Part shown: one piece after another, positions 15,007-24,300 of the stretch
Layout: every line of letters starts with the position of its first letter
Numbering within the stretch: position 1 is the stretch's first letter
Assembly (NCBI GenBank): GCA_020631395.1
Contig: JAHDHI010000021.1
Location: forward strand, 1 to 63,322
Length of the DNA: 63,322 nt
Direction of reading: 5' to 3'
From: Bizionia sp.
GTDB lineage: Bacteria > Bacteroidota > Bacteroidia > Flavobacteriales > Flavobacteriaceae
Translations under genes and position numbers: made by a program
Notes under the pieces: generated by a model
Databases searched by the model: none
What the model saw: only the letters and a program-made list of their open reading frames with translations
What the model was told of the DNA's origin: nothing

Positions 15007-17937
15007 ATGTTTAGAAGCTTTTTAACCATATTGTACTTTGTGGCTGGTATGTTATTGCATGCTCAAAAAGAAATAGCACCAGAATTTTTGACGATAGAAA
15101 ATGGATTGTCTCAAAGTTTTGTGTCTTCGTTAATTCAAGATCAAGAAGGATTTATATGGATGGGAACTAAAAATGGGCTCAATAGATTCGATGGGCGTAA
15201 TTTTGAAATTCATACAAAGAATGCAAAAGACAACACCACGATAATTCATGACAATGTTCTTGCAATACTCGATGATGATGGGTTTATATTGATAGGAACT
15301 CTAGGTGGAGTTGGCATATATCAAAAAAGCACCAAAAAATTTCATGAAGTAAAATTACCGAATTTTATTAATACAGATTTGAAACCCGAGGTTTTAGAAG
15401 TCGTCAAAGACCCTTTTGGTAATTATTGGTTGAGTGAAATAGTAACAAAATCCCTATATAAATTAAAGTTTGAAAAAGCTTTTTATAATACAATCCACTC
15501 TTCAAGGTTGGAGAGCAACAGCTGGACAGTTGAAAAAATTAAAATTGAAGATGAATTCATACCTAATTACATCTGTGTTTATAACGGTAAATTATTTTTT
15601 TTAACGAGATATGAAGAGAATGATGATAACAGATATGCATTTAGTGAGTTGGACCTTGAAACAAAAAGAGTCACGCGGTTGAATGATTCACCTTTACCCA
15701 AAAGGTTTGGTACGTTTTGGTTTAAAACATACAAAGATCTTTTATTGTTTAGTATTTGGGGAGATGATAATCTATATGTTTTAAATAAAAATAAATGGCA
15801 CCTGTTAAAAACAGATTTTCCAGTAGCAACTTTTTCACCTTTGGAGAGTATTGGGAGAATTATGATAGATTCTTATGAGCTGAAAGAATCCTTGTTTTTT
15901 GACGAAGCAATACTATCCAAAAAGGAAATAAAGCGCTCAGATGCAACTTCTGTTATTTCAGGATTGAAAACACATAGCAATGATGTGTTGGTGGACAGCT
16001 CAGGTGTGACTTGGATAGCAACTGCTGGAAATGGAGTTATGAAAATTACACCAAGAGAATTGAACATTGAAACATTATTCACTGGAAAATCCATTTATGC
16101 CAAGCCTTTTGTTTTCAACGATACAGACCTGTTCATTGACAACCCCACCACTTTTGAAAAACTTTTTGTAATCAAGTCTGATAAAAAAAACAATAGAATA
16201 AATAAACTACTTGAAAACAATCATAATTGTTTCTTTACAACGGATAAGAATAACGGCATATGGGGATTGGTTTGGCACTTTGGAAAATACCGTTTTGGTT
16301 ATGTGAATGAAGCTGGAAATCTTGTAGATGAAATAGAGCTTCCAAGTTCAAGTATGGTCTTAAGCCCTCAGATAAAATACAACGGTTTTGACAATGAGAT
16401 TATTATAGCATACGATTCAAAACTGTTTGCATATAGCATTGATGATAAAAAAATGCTTGCATTTGATCTATACGAAGATGTGGGAGACTACAATCGTTAC
16501 GATATTACAAAGACGAGTAATGGCAATTATTGGATTGGAACATCAAAGGGATTGATTCAGTGCAATGTTCAAGATGCAGAAAAAAGCAAAGTCAAATTAT
16601 GGAATGATAGAAATGGGCTGTTAAATAACGAGGTGTCGACACTTCTACAAGATTCATCCAATAAGAATGTCCTTTGGATTGGCACAAAAGGAGGAGGTTT
16701 GCATCAAATGAATTTAAAAACGCAGGCTATGGCATATCATAATGTAGATAACGGGTTGCCCAATAATGTAATATATGGCATTCTAGAGGATGAAAAGAAC
16801 AATCTATGGATGAGTTCCAATCATGGCATTATCGTGCTAAATAAAGAAACAAGGCATATTCGTAATTATACCAAAGCAGACGGTTTGCAAAGTAACGAGT
16901 TTAATACTTATGCCTATGCAAAGACAAGTGATGGTGAAATGTGTTTTGGGGGAATCAATGGATTGAATGTTTTTCATCCGGATGATTTTGAAAACAACGA
17001 TCACACTCCAAAAGTTTGGATTACAGGTTTAGAAGTTAACAATGAAAGGATAACAACAGATGATGCTTCAAAAATACTAAGTCAAGCTTTGGAGAAAACA
17101 GATGGCATCACTTTGCCATATTCAAAAAATAGCATTTCTCTCGAATTCGTTGCCTTGGAGTTTACAGCACCTAAAAAGAATAGGTTTAGCTACTATATGG
17201 AAGGGTTGGAAAAACCATGGATTCACGATACGGAAGACAATGAGGTAAATTATTTGAGCATGCCACCAGGGAATTATACTTTTAAAATCAAAGCAGCCAA
17301 CGGAGATGGCATTTGGACTAAAGACTTTAAATCATTTAGAGTAAGAATACTTTCACCTTGGTATCGTACTAACCTTGCATATATGGGGTATGTACTAATA
17401 ACTTTGAGTCTCTTTTGGGTTTTATTGCGTTTTCGAGAGAGAACACTGTTAAAAGCCCAGCAAATAGAAAAGTCCGAGTTAGAAAACAAATTGTTGAAAG
17501 CGGAGATAACTTATAAACAGAAAGATTTGGTTGATCTAGCCTTTGCGATTTCCGAAAATCAAAAATGGGGAAGTTATTTGTTGGATAAACTGAAAGAAAT
17601 AAGAACTTCGAGAGGACAATCCAAAGGAAAACAATTTGATGAACTGGAAAATGACATCAAAAATAAAACCTTGATTGAAACGAATAAAGTTAACTTTCAA
17701 GATAAGATCGATCGTCTAAACAATGAATTCTATCAATCATTATTGCTACAATATCCCAAACTTTCAAAAACCGACCTACGATTGTGTACACTCATTCGAT
17801 TGGACTTCTCTACAAATGATATCGCAATGCTTCAAAATATTGAACAAGAATCGGTGTATATGGGACGAAAACGATTGAGAAAGAAGCTTAACTTAACTTC
17901 GGATGTTGGACTGGATGTGTTTTTAAAGCAATTTTAA
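15007..17937 (+). CDS. two-component-propeller sensor with LuxR-type HTH
   Basis: This 976-residue membrane regulator has a signal peptide (1-18). A ligand-sensing beta-propeller (about 20-690) has Reg_prop repeats such as DQEGFIWMGTKNGLNRFDG and NNLWMSSNHGIIVLN. A Y_Y_Y domain (about 700-785) follows, then one membrane helix (about 788-808), a coiled coil (about 815-850) and a C-terminal HTH of the LuxR/GerE type (about 905-976, KTDLRLCTLIRLDFSTNDIA). It lacks kinase and receiver domains, so it would act as a one-component membrane regulator. Its HTH resembles that of the broken regulator at 6053. It lies 240 bases upstream of the surface-fibre operon on the same strand, which is the likely target or cotranscribed neighbour. 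Confidence 0.9.
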   Translation: MFRSFLTILYFVAGMLLHAQKEIAPEFLTIENGLSQSFVSSLIQDQEGFIWMGTKNGLNRFDGRNFEIHTKNAKDNTTIIHDNVLAILDDDGFILIGTLGGVGIYQKSTKKFHEVKLPNFINTDLKPEVLEVVKDPFGNYWLSEIVTKSLYKLKFEKAFYNTIHSSRLESNSWTVEKIKIEDEFIPNYICVYNGKLFFLTRYEENDDNRYAFSELDLETKRVTRLNDSPLPKRFGTFWFKTYKDLLLFSIWGDDNLYVLNKNKWHLLKTDFPVATFSPLESIGRIMIDSYELKESLFFDEAILSKKEIKRSDATSVISGLKTHSNDVLVDSSGVTWIATAGNGVMKITPRELNIETLFTGKSIYAKPFVFNDTDLFIDNPTTFEKLFVIKSDKKNNRINKLLENNHNCFFTTDKNNGIWGLVWHFGKYRFGYVNEAGNLVDEIELPSSSMVLSPQIKYNGFDNEIIIAYDSKLFAYSIDDKKMLAFDLYEDVGDYNRYDITKTSNGNYWIGTSKGLIQCNVQDAEKSKVKLWNDRNGLLNNEVSTLLQDSSNKNVLWIGTKGGGLHQMNLKTQAMAYHNVDNGLPNNVIYGILEDEKNNLWMSSNHGIIVLNKETRHIRNYTKADGLQSNEFNTYAYAKTSDGEMCFGGINGLNVFHPDDFENNDHTPKVWITGLEVNNERITTDDASKILSQALEKTDGITLPYSKNSISLEFVALEFTAPKKNRFSYYMEGLEKPWIHDTEDNEVNYLSMPPGNYTFKIKAANGDGIWTKDFKSFRVRILSPWYRTNLAYMGYVLITLSLFWVLLRFRERTLLKAQQIEKSELENKLLKAEITYKQKDLVDLAFAISENQKWGSYLLDKLKEIRTSRGQSKGKQFDELENDIKNKTLIETNKVNFQDKIDRLNNEFYQSLLLQYPKLSKTDLRLCTLIRLDFSTNDIAMLQNIEQESVYMGRKRLRKKLNLTSDVGLDVFLKQF

Positions 17938-18080
17938 AATCATTGTAAACACCTGTTTATAAGTGGTTTACGTGTTGTTTTTTTGATTTTGTAACTATTT
18001 TGTACCTATTCAAAAGAAGTGTTCCTACGCTTCAACGAACTATTTTAGCTGAAAATTTAGAAAATAGTTGAAAAAATAAA

Positions 18081-18108
18081 TAGGGTGTCTTTTTTTTTTG
18101 CTGTCATA
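18081..18108 (+). promoter_or_regulatory. candidate ECF promoter, site 2
   Basis: TAGGGTG, 13 bases (mostly T), then CTGTCATA, placed 67 bases before the start of the 1396-residue surface protein. Both boxes and the spacing are identical to sites 1 and 3. Confidence 0.7.
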
Positions 18109-18175
18109 CTTATGAGCAAAACATAGATACAAAGCCAAAACAAGATAATTACACAAACCTACATATAACATACTC

Positions 18176-21100
18176 ATGAGAAAAAAAGTCCTCTTCACCT
18201 TAGCATTCTTATGCTTCGGATTTACGTTTTCACAAACATTCAATTACCAATCGGTTGTAAGAAATGCAGCTGGTGATCCTATACCCAATCAATCGATGGG
18301 AGTCTTGATAAGAATTATAGAAGGCAGCCCAGCAGGTAGTGTGCTCTACAATGAGACACATACCGTATTATCAAATGCCCACGGGATAATAACTTTGCCA
18401 GTTGGTGGAGGAACATCAAATGCCAACTTTTTGGCTATAGATTGGAGCCTACAAAACCAATGGATAAATATTCAAGTGGATATTGCTGGAGGTACGAGTT
18501 ATACAGACATAGGAACGTCTAAACTACAGTTTGTACCTTATGCATTGTACGCTATGAATAGTAGTACTTCAACAGATGCTGGTCCTTTCGATTATACAAA
18601 TAATGTGGTAAGCAATGCCAATGGAAATATCATTACAGATGATTTTGTGTTTGGATCTACCCAATTAGATGTAAATGGGGCATTCAGTCCAAGCTTGAAT
18701 AACAGAATGTTTTTCGATAAAAGTAAAGCGGCCTTTAGAGCAGGATATACTTCTGATGATCAATGGGACGAACCTAAAGTTGGTAATCATTCAGTAGGAT
18801 TGGGAGAAGGAGGAACAGCTAGTGGTAGCAACTCATTCTCAATGGGGCGCAATGCCAATGCAACAGGAGATTATTCCATCGCCTTTGGGTTAAATGCAGG
18901 TGGTTTTGCAGATTATGCGAGAGGATTCGGGTTAACTGCACGTGCTTATGGACAACATGCAACAGCGATGGGAAGGCAAGTAATAGCAAACTCAATGTCT
19001 GAGGTGCAATTAGGGCAGTACAGTACATTTGTTTCAGGTTCTGCTGATACTTGGGAACCTACAGATCGTTTATTTGTAATTGGTAATGGACAAGAAGACA
19101 TCAATTTGGCATTAAATAGTGATGCTTTGGTGATGCTTAAAAACGGTAATACTACGCTTAATGGTACATTTACTATTGATGGCGACAATCAAGGTGCAGG
19201 AACTTCTTATACTTTACCAGCACAAGATGGTACTGTTAACCAAATTATGCAAACAGATGGTTCTGGAAATGTAGTTTGGGCTACACCAGCAGCAGCGGCT
19301 ATTCCAAACGGAGGAAATAATGGAGAGGTATTGGCTACTGATGGTTCTGGAAACTTACTATGGGTAAACAATGATATTTTACCTGTAGGAGGAACAGATG
19401 GTTTTGTACTTAAAACAGACGGTTCTGGAAACTATGCTTGGGTAACTAATAATGACGCCGATAACGATGCTGCCAATGAAATAGAATTACCAGTTGGAGG
19501 AAACAATGGGCAAGTATTAGCTACAGATGGGTCAGGAGTATACAGTTGGATAGATCAACCTTCTATACCTGGAGCTGTATTTTCTACCATAAGCAATGTT
19601 ACCAGTAATGCACCTGGAACAATTGTTACAGATGATTTTGTTTTTGGTAGTACACAGTTAAATAATATAACGGGAGCAGATGATAATTCAAGAATGTTTT
19701 TTGACAAGAGTTTAGGTGCTTTTAGAGCTGGTAATGAAGTTGACGGTTTTGGTGGGTTTGATGAAGCAAATTTAGGACCGTTCTCTGTAGGTTTTGGACA
19801 ACGAAACGTAGCTTCAGGTTGGTACTCATCTACCTTAGGTGGACAAAGAAATACATCGTCAGGATATTATAGTATGACAATGGGAGATAATAATACGGCT
19901 TCTGCTAGTTATACAGTTGCTTTAGGTAAAGATAACAACGCTTCAGGCCTTGAGTCGATAGCTTTAGGGTATAGTAACACAGCTGAATCTAGAGGACAAA
20001 TCTCATTAGGTTATTTAAGTACTATTGCAACAGGAGATGCAACTGCTTACGTTCCAACAGATCGTTTATTAGTTGTTGGAAATGGTACTTCAGATATTAA
20101 TGGTGTTACAAGATCTGATGCATTAGTAATACTTAAAAACGGAAATACAACTCTTAATGGAGAGTTGACCATAGATGGCGATAATGCAGGAACTGGAGCT
20201 GCATATACTTTACCCGCTCAAGATGGTTCAGCCAATCAAATTATGAGTACAAACGGTTCCGGAGTGGTCTCATGGATTGCTGCGCCTTCAGGCGGAGGAG
20301 CTACGCTTCCAGCAGGAGGAACTGACGGCGATGTATTAAAAACAGATGGTTCAGGAAATTATGCATGGGTAAACAATGATGTTCTTCCTTCAGGAGGAGC
20401 AAATGGACAAATTTTAAGCACTGATGGTTCTGGAGGGTACACATGGATAGATGAAGTTACTGGTACGAGTACTTTTTCAACGACATCGAATGTAACGAGT
20501 AATGCTAATGGTAGTATTGCAACAGATGATTTTGTATTTGGTAGTATGCAATTGGCTAATGATACAAATACTACAGACGATGATAATCGTATGTATTTTG
20601 ATAAAAGTAAAGGAGCTTTTAGAGTGGGAAGAGCTTTCTCAGATGAATGGGATGATTCAAATACAGCTCTTTATACTATAGCAATGGGAAACAACAATCT
20701 AGCAAAAGGAATCTATAGTGTTGCTATTGGAGATCGTAATTCAGCAAATTTTGATACTTCAATAGCGCTCGGTGATTGGAATGTTCTTAACAATGCAAAC
20801 ACTTATGCATTAGGTTCCCATTTATTAACAGAAACTCCACTTCAAACAAGTTTAGGTGTTTACAATACATCTTATACTTCGATAGCTCCAAGTTCTTTTA
20901 CAGAACCAACAAACAGAATATTAGTAATAGGAAATGGTACATCTACAACAAGAAGCGATGCTTTAGTAATGTTAAGGAATGGAAATACCACATTAAATGG
21001 TTCTTTGACGATAGATGGCGATAATGCGGGAGCAGGAACTGCTTATACCTTTCCAGCTCAGGATGGTACGGCTAACCAAGTCATGACTACAGATGGTTCT

Positions 21101-22366
21101 GGTAATGTTTCATGGGTAAATGCAGCTGCAGGAGGTGTATTTACTACAACAGCTAATGTAACCAGTAATGCTAATGGCACTATTGCTACAGACGATTTTG
21201 TATTTGGTAGTACGCAATTAAATAATGATGCGAATACAGTAGATGATGATAAAAGGTTCTTTTTCGATAAGAGTAGAGGTGCATTTAGAGCTGGAGAAGT
21301 TGAAGCAGATGAATGGGACACAACTAACATAGGGACGAATTCAACATCTTTTGGAATTAATAACATTAGTTCTGGAGCAGCAGCATTTACAGCAGGAGAT
21401 GAAAACCAAGCCACTCGATTTGCAACAGTAGCGATGGGTGTGGCAAATAGAGCAACGGGGAGTACTTCAGTAGCTATAGGAACTAATGCTAAAGCAGAAA
21501 GTAGAGGGCAAATTTCTTTAGGAGTTAATAATACAGCTGTTGCAGGTGATGCTTATGCACATGTAGCGACAGATCGCTTATTTGTTATTGGTAATGGTAT
21601 AACAACTGCAGCGAGTGATGCACTGGTGATGTTGAAAAACGGTAATACAACCTTAAATGGACAATTAACCATAGATGGCGATAATCAAGGTGCAGGAGCG
21701 TCGTATACTTTACCAGCACAAGATGGTACAGCTAATCAAGTAATGACCACAGACGGTTTTGGAAATGTATCATGGGTAAGTGTACCAAGTGATGGCGATT
21801 CAGACCCAACCAATGAAATTGAATTACCAACCCAAACGGGACAGGCAGGAAAATTTTTAACTACAGATGGTACAAATCCAAGTTGGACAAACACAATAGA
21901 AGCGACTAGTGTAAAAATACCAAGTTTACCCGCGTTTAACGTTACCTCTAATGGAACAGTATATACTTCAGCAGGAGAAAAAGAAGTAGGAGATTGGAAT
22001 GCAACTGTAAACGGGGATTTATTTAATGATGGTAACCATTTAAATTTAACTAATGGGCGTTTTACAGCACCTGTTGATGGATTGTATTTTTTCTCAGCCC
22101 AAGTACGTCTTGATGGTATGAATGGAGTTGCATATAGTCGTTTAATGATTGTGAAGAATGGCAATAAACAAAGCTTTAGGAATGGGTTACATTCTATTAG
22201 AAATGCAGATACAGGAACTGCAAGTTGGGATACCCAACATATAAGCGGTATTTTAAAATTAAATGCAGGCGATTATGTGTCTGTTTTTGTAGAATCTTCA
22301 GGAGATACCAATTGGACACTTCAATCAGAATCTGGATTCAATGGGTATTTAGTAAATAAGCTTTAA
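18176..22366 (+). CDS. giant surface-fibre protein: YadA-head-like repeats with C1q-like C-terminus
   Basis: This 1396-residue exported protein has a signal peptide (1-19, ending FTFSQ). The N-domain (about 20-135, FNYQSVVRNAAGDPI to FVPYALYA) is common in Bacteroidota fibre-like proteins. Four large repeats (from about 18600, 19591, 20486 and 21151) each contain DFVFGS.QL, FFDKS..AFR and a YadA-head-like run such as SVAIG.N..A.S. Each then has DRL.V.GNG, a LKNGNTTLNG.LTIDGDN segment and a GSGNVSWV-type spacer. The last 145 residues (about 1250-1396) look like a C1q/TNF jelly roll (GRFTAPVDGLYFFSAQVRL, GFNGYLVNKL). YadA heads and C1q domains both trimerise, so a trimeric fibre or adhesin is inferred. 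It is the first gene of a three-gene operon. Confidence 0.85.
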   Translation: MRKKVLFTLAFLCFGFTFSQTFNYQSVVRNAAGDPIPNQSMGVLIRIIEGSPAGSVLYNETHTVLSNAHGIITLPVGGGTSNANFLAIDWSLQNQWINIQVDIAGGTSYTDIGTSKLQFVPYALYAMNSSTSTDAGPFDYTNNVVSNANGNIITDDFVFGSTQLDVNGAFSPSLNNRMFFDKSKAAFRAGYTSDDQWDEPKVGNHSVGLGEGGTASGSNSFSMGRNANATGDYSIAFGLNAGGFADYARGFGLTARAYGQHATAMGRQVIANSMSEVQLGQYSTFVSGSADTWEPTDRLFVIGNGQEDINLALNSDALVMLKNGNTTLNGTFTIDGDNQGAGTSYTLPAQDGTVNQIMQTDGSGNVVWATPAAAAIPNGGNNGEVLATDGSGNLLWVNNDILPVGGTDGFVLKTDGSGNYAWVTNNDADNDAANEIELPVGGNNGQVLATDGSGVYSWIDQPSIPGAVFSTISNVTSNAPGTIVTDDFVFGSTQLNNITGADDNSRMFFDKSLGAFRAGNEVDGFGGFDEANLGPFSVGFGQRNVASGWYSSTLGGQRNTSSGYYSMTMGDNNTASASYTVALGKDNNASGLESIALGYSNTAESRGQISLGYLSTIATGDATAYVPTDRLLVVGNGTSDINGVTRSDALVILKNGNTTLNGELTIDGDNAGTGAAYTLPAQDGSANQIMSTNGSGVVSWIAAPSGGGATLPAGGTDGDVLKTDGSGNYAWVNNDVLPSGGANGQILSTDGSGGYTWIDEVTGTSTFSTTSNVTSNANGSIATDDFVFGSMQLANDTNTTDDDNRMYFDKSKGAFRVGRAFSDEWDDSNTALYTIAMGNNNLAKGIYSVAIGDRNSANFDTSIALGDWNVLNNANTYALGSHLLTETPLQTSLGVYNTSYTSIAPSSFTEPTNRILVIGNGTSTTRSDALVMLRNGNTTLNGSLTIDGDNAGAGTAYTFPAQDGTANQVMTTDGSGNVSWVNAAAGGVFTTTANVTSNANGTIATDDFVFGSTQLNNDANTVDDDKRFFFDKSRGAFRAGEVEADEWDTTNIGTNSTSFGINNISSGAAAFTAGDENQATRFATVAMGVANRATGSTSVAIGTNAKAESRGQISLGVNNTAVAGDAYAHVATDRLFVIGNGITTAASDALVMLKNGNTTLNGQLTIDGDNQGAGASYTLPAQDGTANQVMTTDGFGNVSWVSVPSDGDSDPTNEIELPTQTGQAGKFLTTDGTNPSWTNTIEATSVKIPSLPAFNVTSNGTVYTSAGEKEVGDWNATVNGDLFNDGNHLNLTNGRFTAPVDGLYFFSAQVRLDGMNGVAYSRLMIVKNGNKQSFRNGLHSIRNADTGTASWDTQHISGILKLNAGDYVSVFVESSGDTNWTLQSESGFNGYLVNKL
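18600..21775 (+). repeat. four diverged in-frame repeats (about 670-990 bp)
   Basis: Units begin near 18600, 19591, 20486 and 21151. Each starts at the NVTSNANGTIATDDF-like segment and runs to the GSGNVSWV-like spacer. Unequal unit lengths come from different numbers of spacer segments (GGNNGQVLATDGSG type). They would favour unequal crossing-over and length variation. Confidence 0.8.
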
Positions 22367-22401
22367 ATCAACTAGACATTTTTCATTTTAATAAATCGAT
22401 C

Positions 22402-24258
22402 ATGATAAAAAAAACAACCGCTTTATTCATCCTAATTCTAAGTATGTATAGTACCCTAAGTGCTCAGAATTTTAATTACCAAGCAGCTATTAGAAATAAT
22501 ACAGGAGCTTTAATAATTAATCAATCTATTGGAGTACAAATTAAATTACTTCAAGGTAGTGCCCTTGGAGCAACGGTATATACCGAAACCCATAGTGTAA
22601 CAACCAATGCCTTTGGTATATTGTCTTTGGCTGTGGGGACAGGAGCGACTACAGATACTTTTTCGTCCATCGACTGGAGTACAAACTATTGGTTAGAAAT
22701 TGCCACAGACTTAACGGGAGGAACTTCTTATACGGTTATAGGGACTTCGCAATTGTTAAGCGTGCCACAGGCCAATTATGCATTAAACAGTCCAGATGCA
22801 GATCCAACAAACGAAATAGAATTACCTACAGGAGGTAGCGATGAGCAAGTGCTTACTACAGATGGTAATGGCGTTTATAGTTGGACAAACCAACCCCAAG
22901 GGGATAACCTAGGTAATCATACAGCAACCACCAATATCGTACTTGGCAGCCATTATATTTCTAATGATGGGGGAGATAAAGGCATCTCGGTTGATGTAGA
23001 AGGAGCAATTAAAACAACCTCTAGTTCAGCACGTCCTGCAGTTTTTGAAAGCACATCAACAGTTGCTACATCTAATTTATCATCTTATATAGAGGTAAAC
23101 AATCCAGCAGGTACTCGCGCACTTTTTGGTCCAGATGGAAATGGATTCTCAGGGGGAGATAAAAACGATGTGGCCATTGCCAATTGGTCTGAAGGTGACC
23201 TAACCTTTTTTACCAATGCGGCAGAGCGCATGCGTATAGATAGTATAGGGAATGTTGGAATTGGTAAAACCGTGCCCAACTCCAAATTAAATGTAAATGG
23301 AAAGATTCGAGTAGATAATGGTGGAATTGATGTAGTTGCTGGAGGAGTAGAGATTCAAGGAGGAGGAGCTAATCTGGTTTCTTATGCAGCAAATGGTACA
23401 GCTAATGTTAGGTTTAGAGAAGAATATGCTAATGCGGGAAGCATAAATGTCTATAATGATACTGGGGCAGAGCGATATGTAACATTTGTAGACACCTCGA
23501 CCGATGTGGCCGCTACTTTTATATACGGACCAAATTCGTCAAATTTTTTAGTAGGGAATTTAGATGGGAGTAATGACAACGGGTTTGTAGCAGTAGCTGA
23601 CAACACGGGTAGCCCAGATGCAGGTATGTATATTGATGGTGCGGGAAACGGAATAATTTATGGTACTACTAAAAACTTTAGAATGGATCATCCTAAAGAT
23701 AATACTAAAGAAATTTGGTATGCTTCTTTAGAAGGGCCTGAAGCTGGGGCTTATGCACGTGGTTCTGCAACCTTAGTAAACGGTAAAGCGGTAATCGAAT
23801 TACCAGAACATTACAAAGAAACGGTAAATGAAGCCACTATAACCTTACATTTAACCCCAAATAGTGCCAACTCTAAAGGATTAGCTGTTGTAGGGAAAAA
23901 AGCCTCGCAGTTTCAAGTACAAGAACTGATGAGAGGAGAAGGTAACTATACGTTTGATTGGGTCGCTTTTGGGGTTAGAAAAGGATTTGAAAATTACAAG
24001 GTGGTACGAGATAAAGTAAAATCGCCTAAAATGGTTAATGGCAAAAAAAGCAGTGCTTTTGCTATGCCTTCTGCTATGCATGATACGCCAAGGCCAATTT
24101 CAGAGTTGTTTTTGCAAAACAAATATGAAATAACTACTGATGTAACTACACTTAAAGACGAGGATTTCTCTAAAACTTCAATTGAAGAATTGAGGCAAGA
24201 AGTAGCAGAACTAAAAACATTAGTCCATTCTCTACTAACTAATAAAACGAAAAACTAG
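22402..24258 (+). CDS. fibre-like secreted protein
   Basis: This 618-residue protein has a signal peptide (1-21) and the same N-domain (FNYQAAIRNNTGALI to LLSVPQANYAL, about 23-130) as the preceding gene. The middle contains tail-fibre-like phrases (AERMRIDSIGNVGIGKTVPNSKLNVNGKI). The C-terminal region (about 440-545) has WYASLEGPEAGAYARG and LPEHYKETVNEATITLHLTP, a domain I associate with fibre C-termini in Bacteroidota. It ends in a Leu-rich coiled coil (about 590-618, EELRQEVAELKTLVHSLL). It starts 35 bases after the 1396-residue gene and is cotranscribed. A role as minor fibre or assembly subunit is inferred. Confidence 0.82.
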   Translation: MIKKTTALFILILSMYSTLSAQNFNYQAAIRNNTGALIINQSIGVQIKLLQGSALGATVYTETHSVTTNAFGILSLAVGTGATTDTFSSIDWSTNYWLEIATDLTGGTSYTVIGTSQLLSVPQANYALNSPDADPTNEIELPTGGSDEQVLTTDGNGVYSWTNQPQGDNLGNHTATTNIVLGSHYISNDGGDKGISVDVEGAIKTTSSSARPAVFESTSTVATSNLSSYIEVNNPAGTRALFGPDGNGFSGGDKNDVAIANWSEGDLTFFTNAAERMRIDSIGNVGIGKTVPNSKLNVNGKIRVDNGGIDVVAGGVEIQGGGANLVSYAANGTANVRFREEYANAGSINVYNDTGAERYVTFVDTSTDVAATFIYGPNSSNFLVGNLDGSNDNGFVAVADNTGSPDAGMYIDGAGNGIIYGTTKNFRMDHPKDNTKEIWYASLEGPEAGAYARGSATLVNGKAVIELPEHYKETVNEATITLHLTPNSANSKGLAVVGKKASQFQVQELMRGEGNYTFDWVAFGVRKGFENYKVVRDKVKSPKMVNGKKSSAFAMPSAMHDTPRPISELFLQNKYEITTDVTTLKDEDFSKTSIEELRQEVAELKTLVHSLLTNKTKN

Positions 24259-24300
24259 TCTTAAATACAGAGCCCTCTTTAATACCAATAAAATATAATT

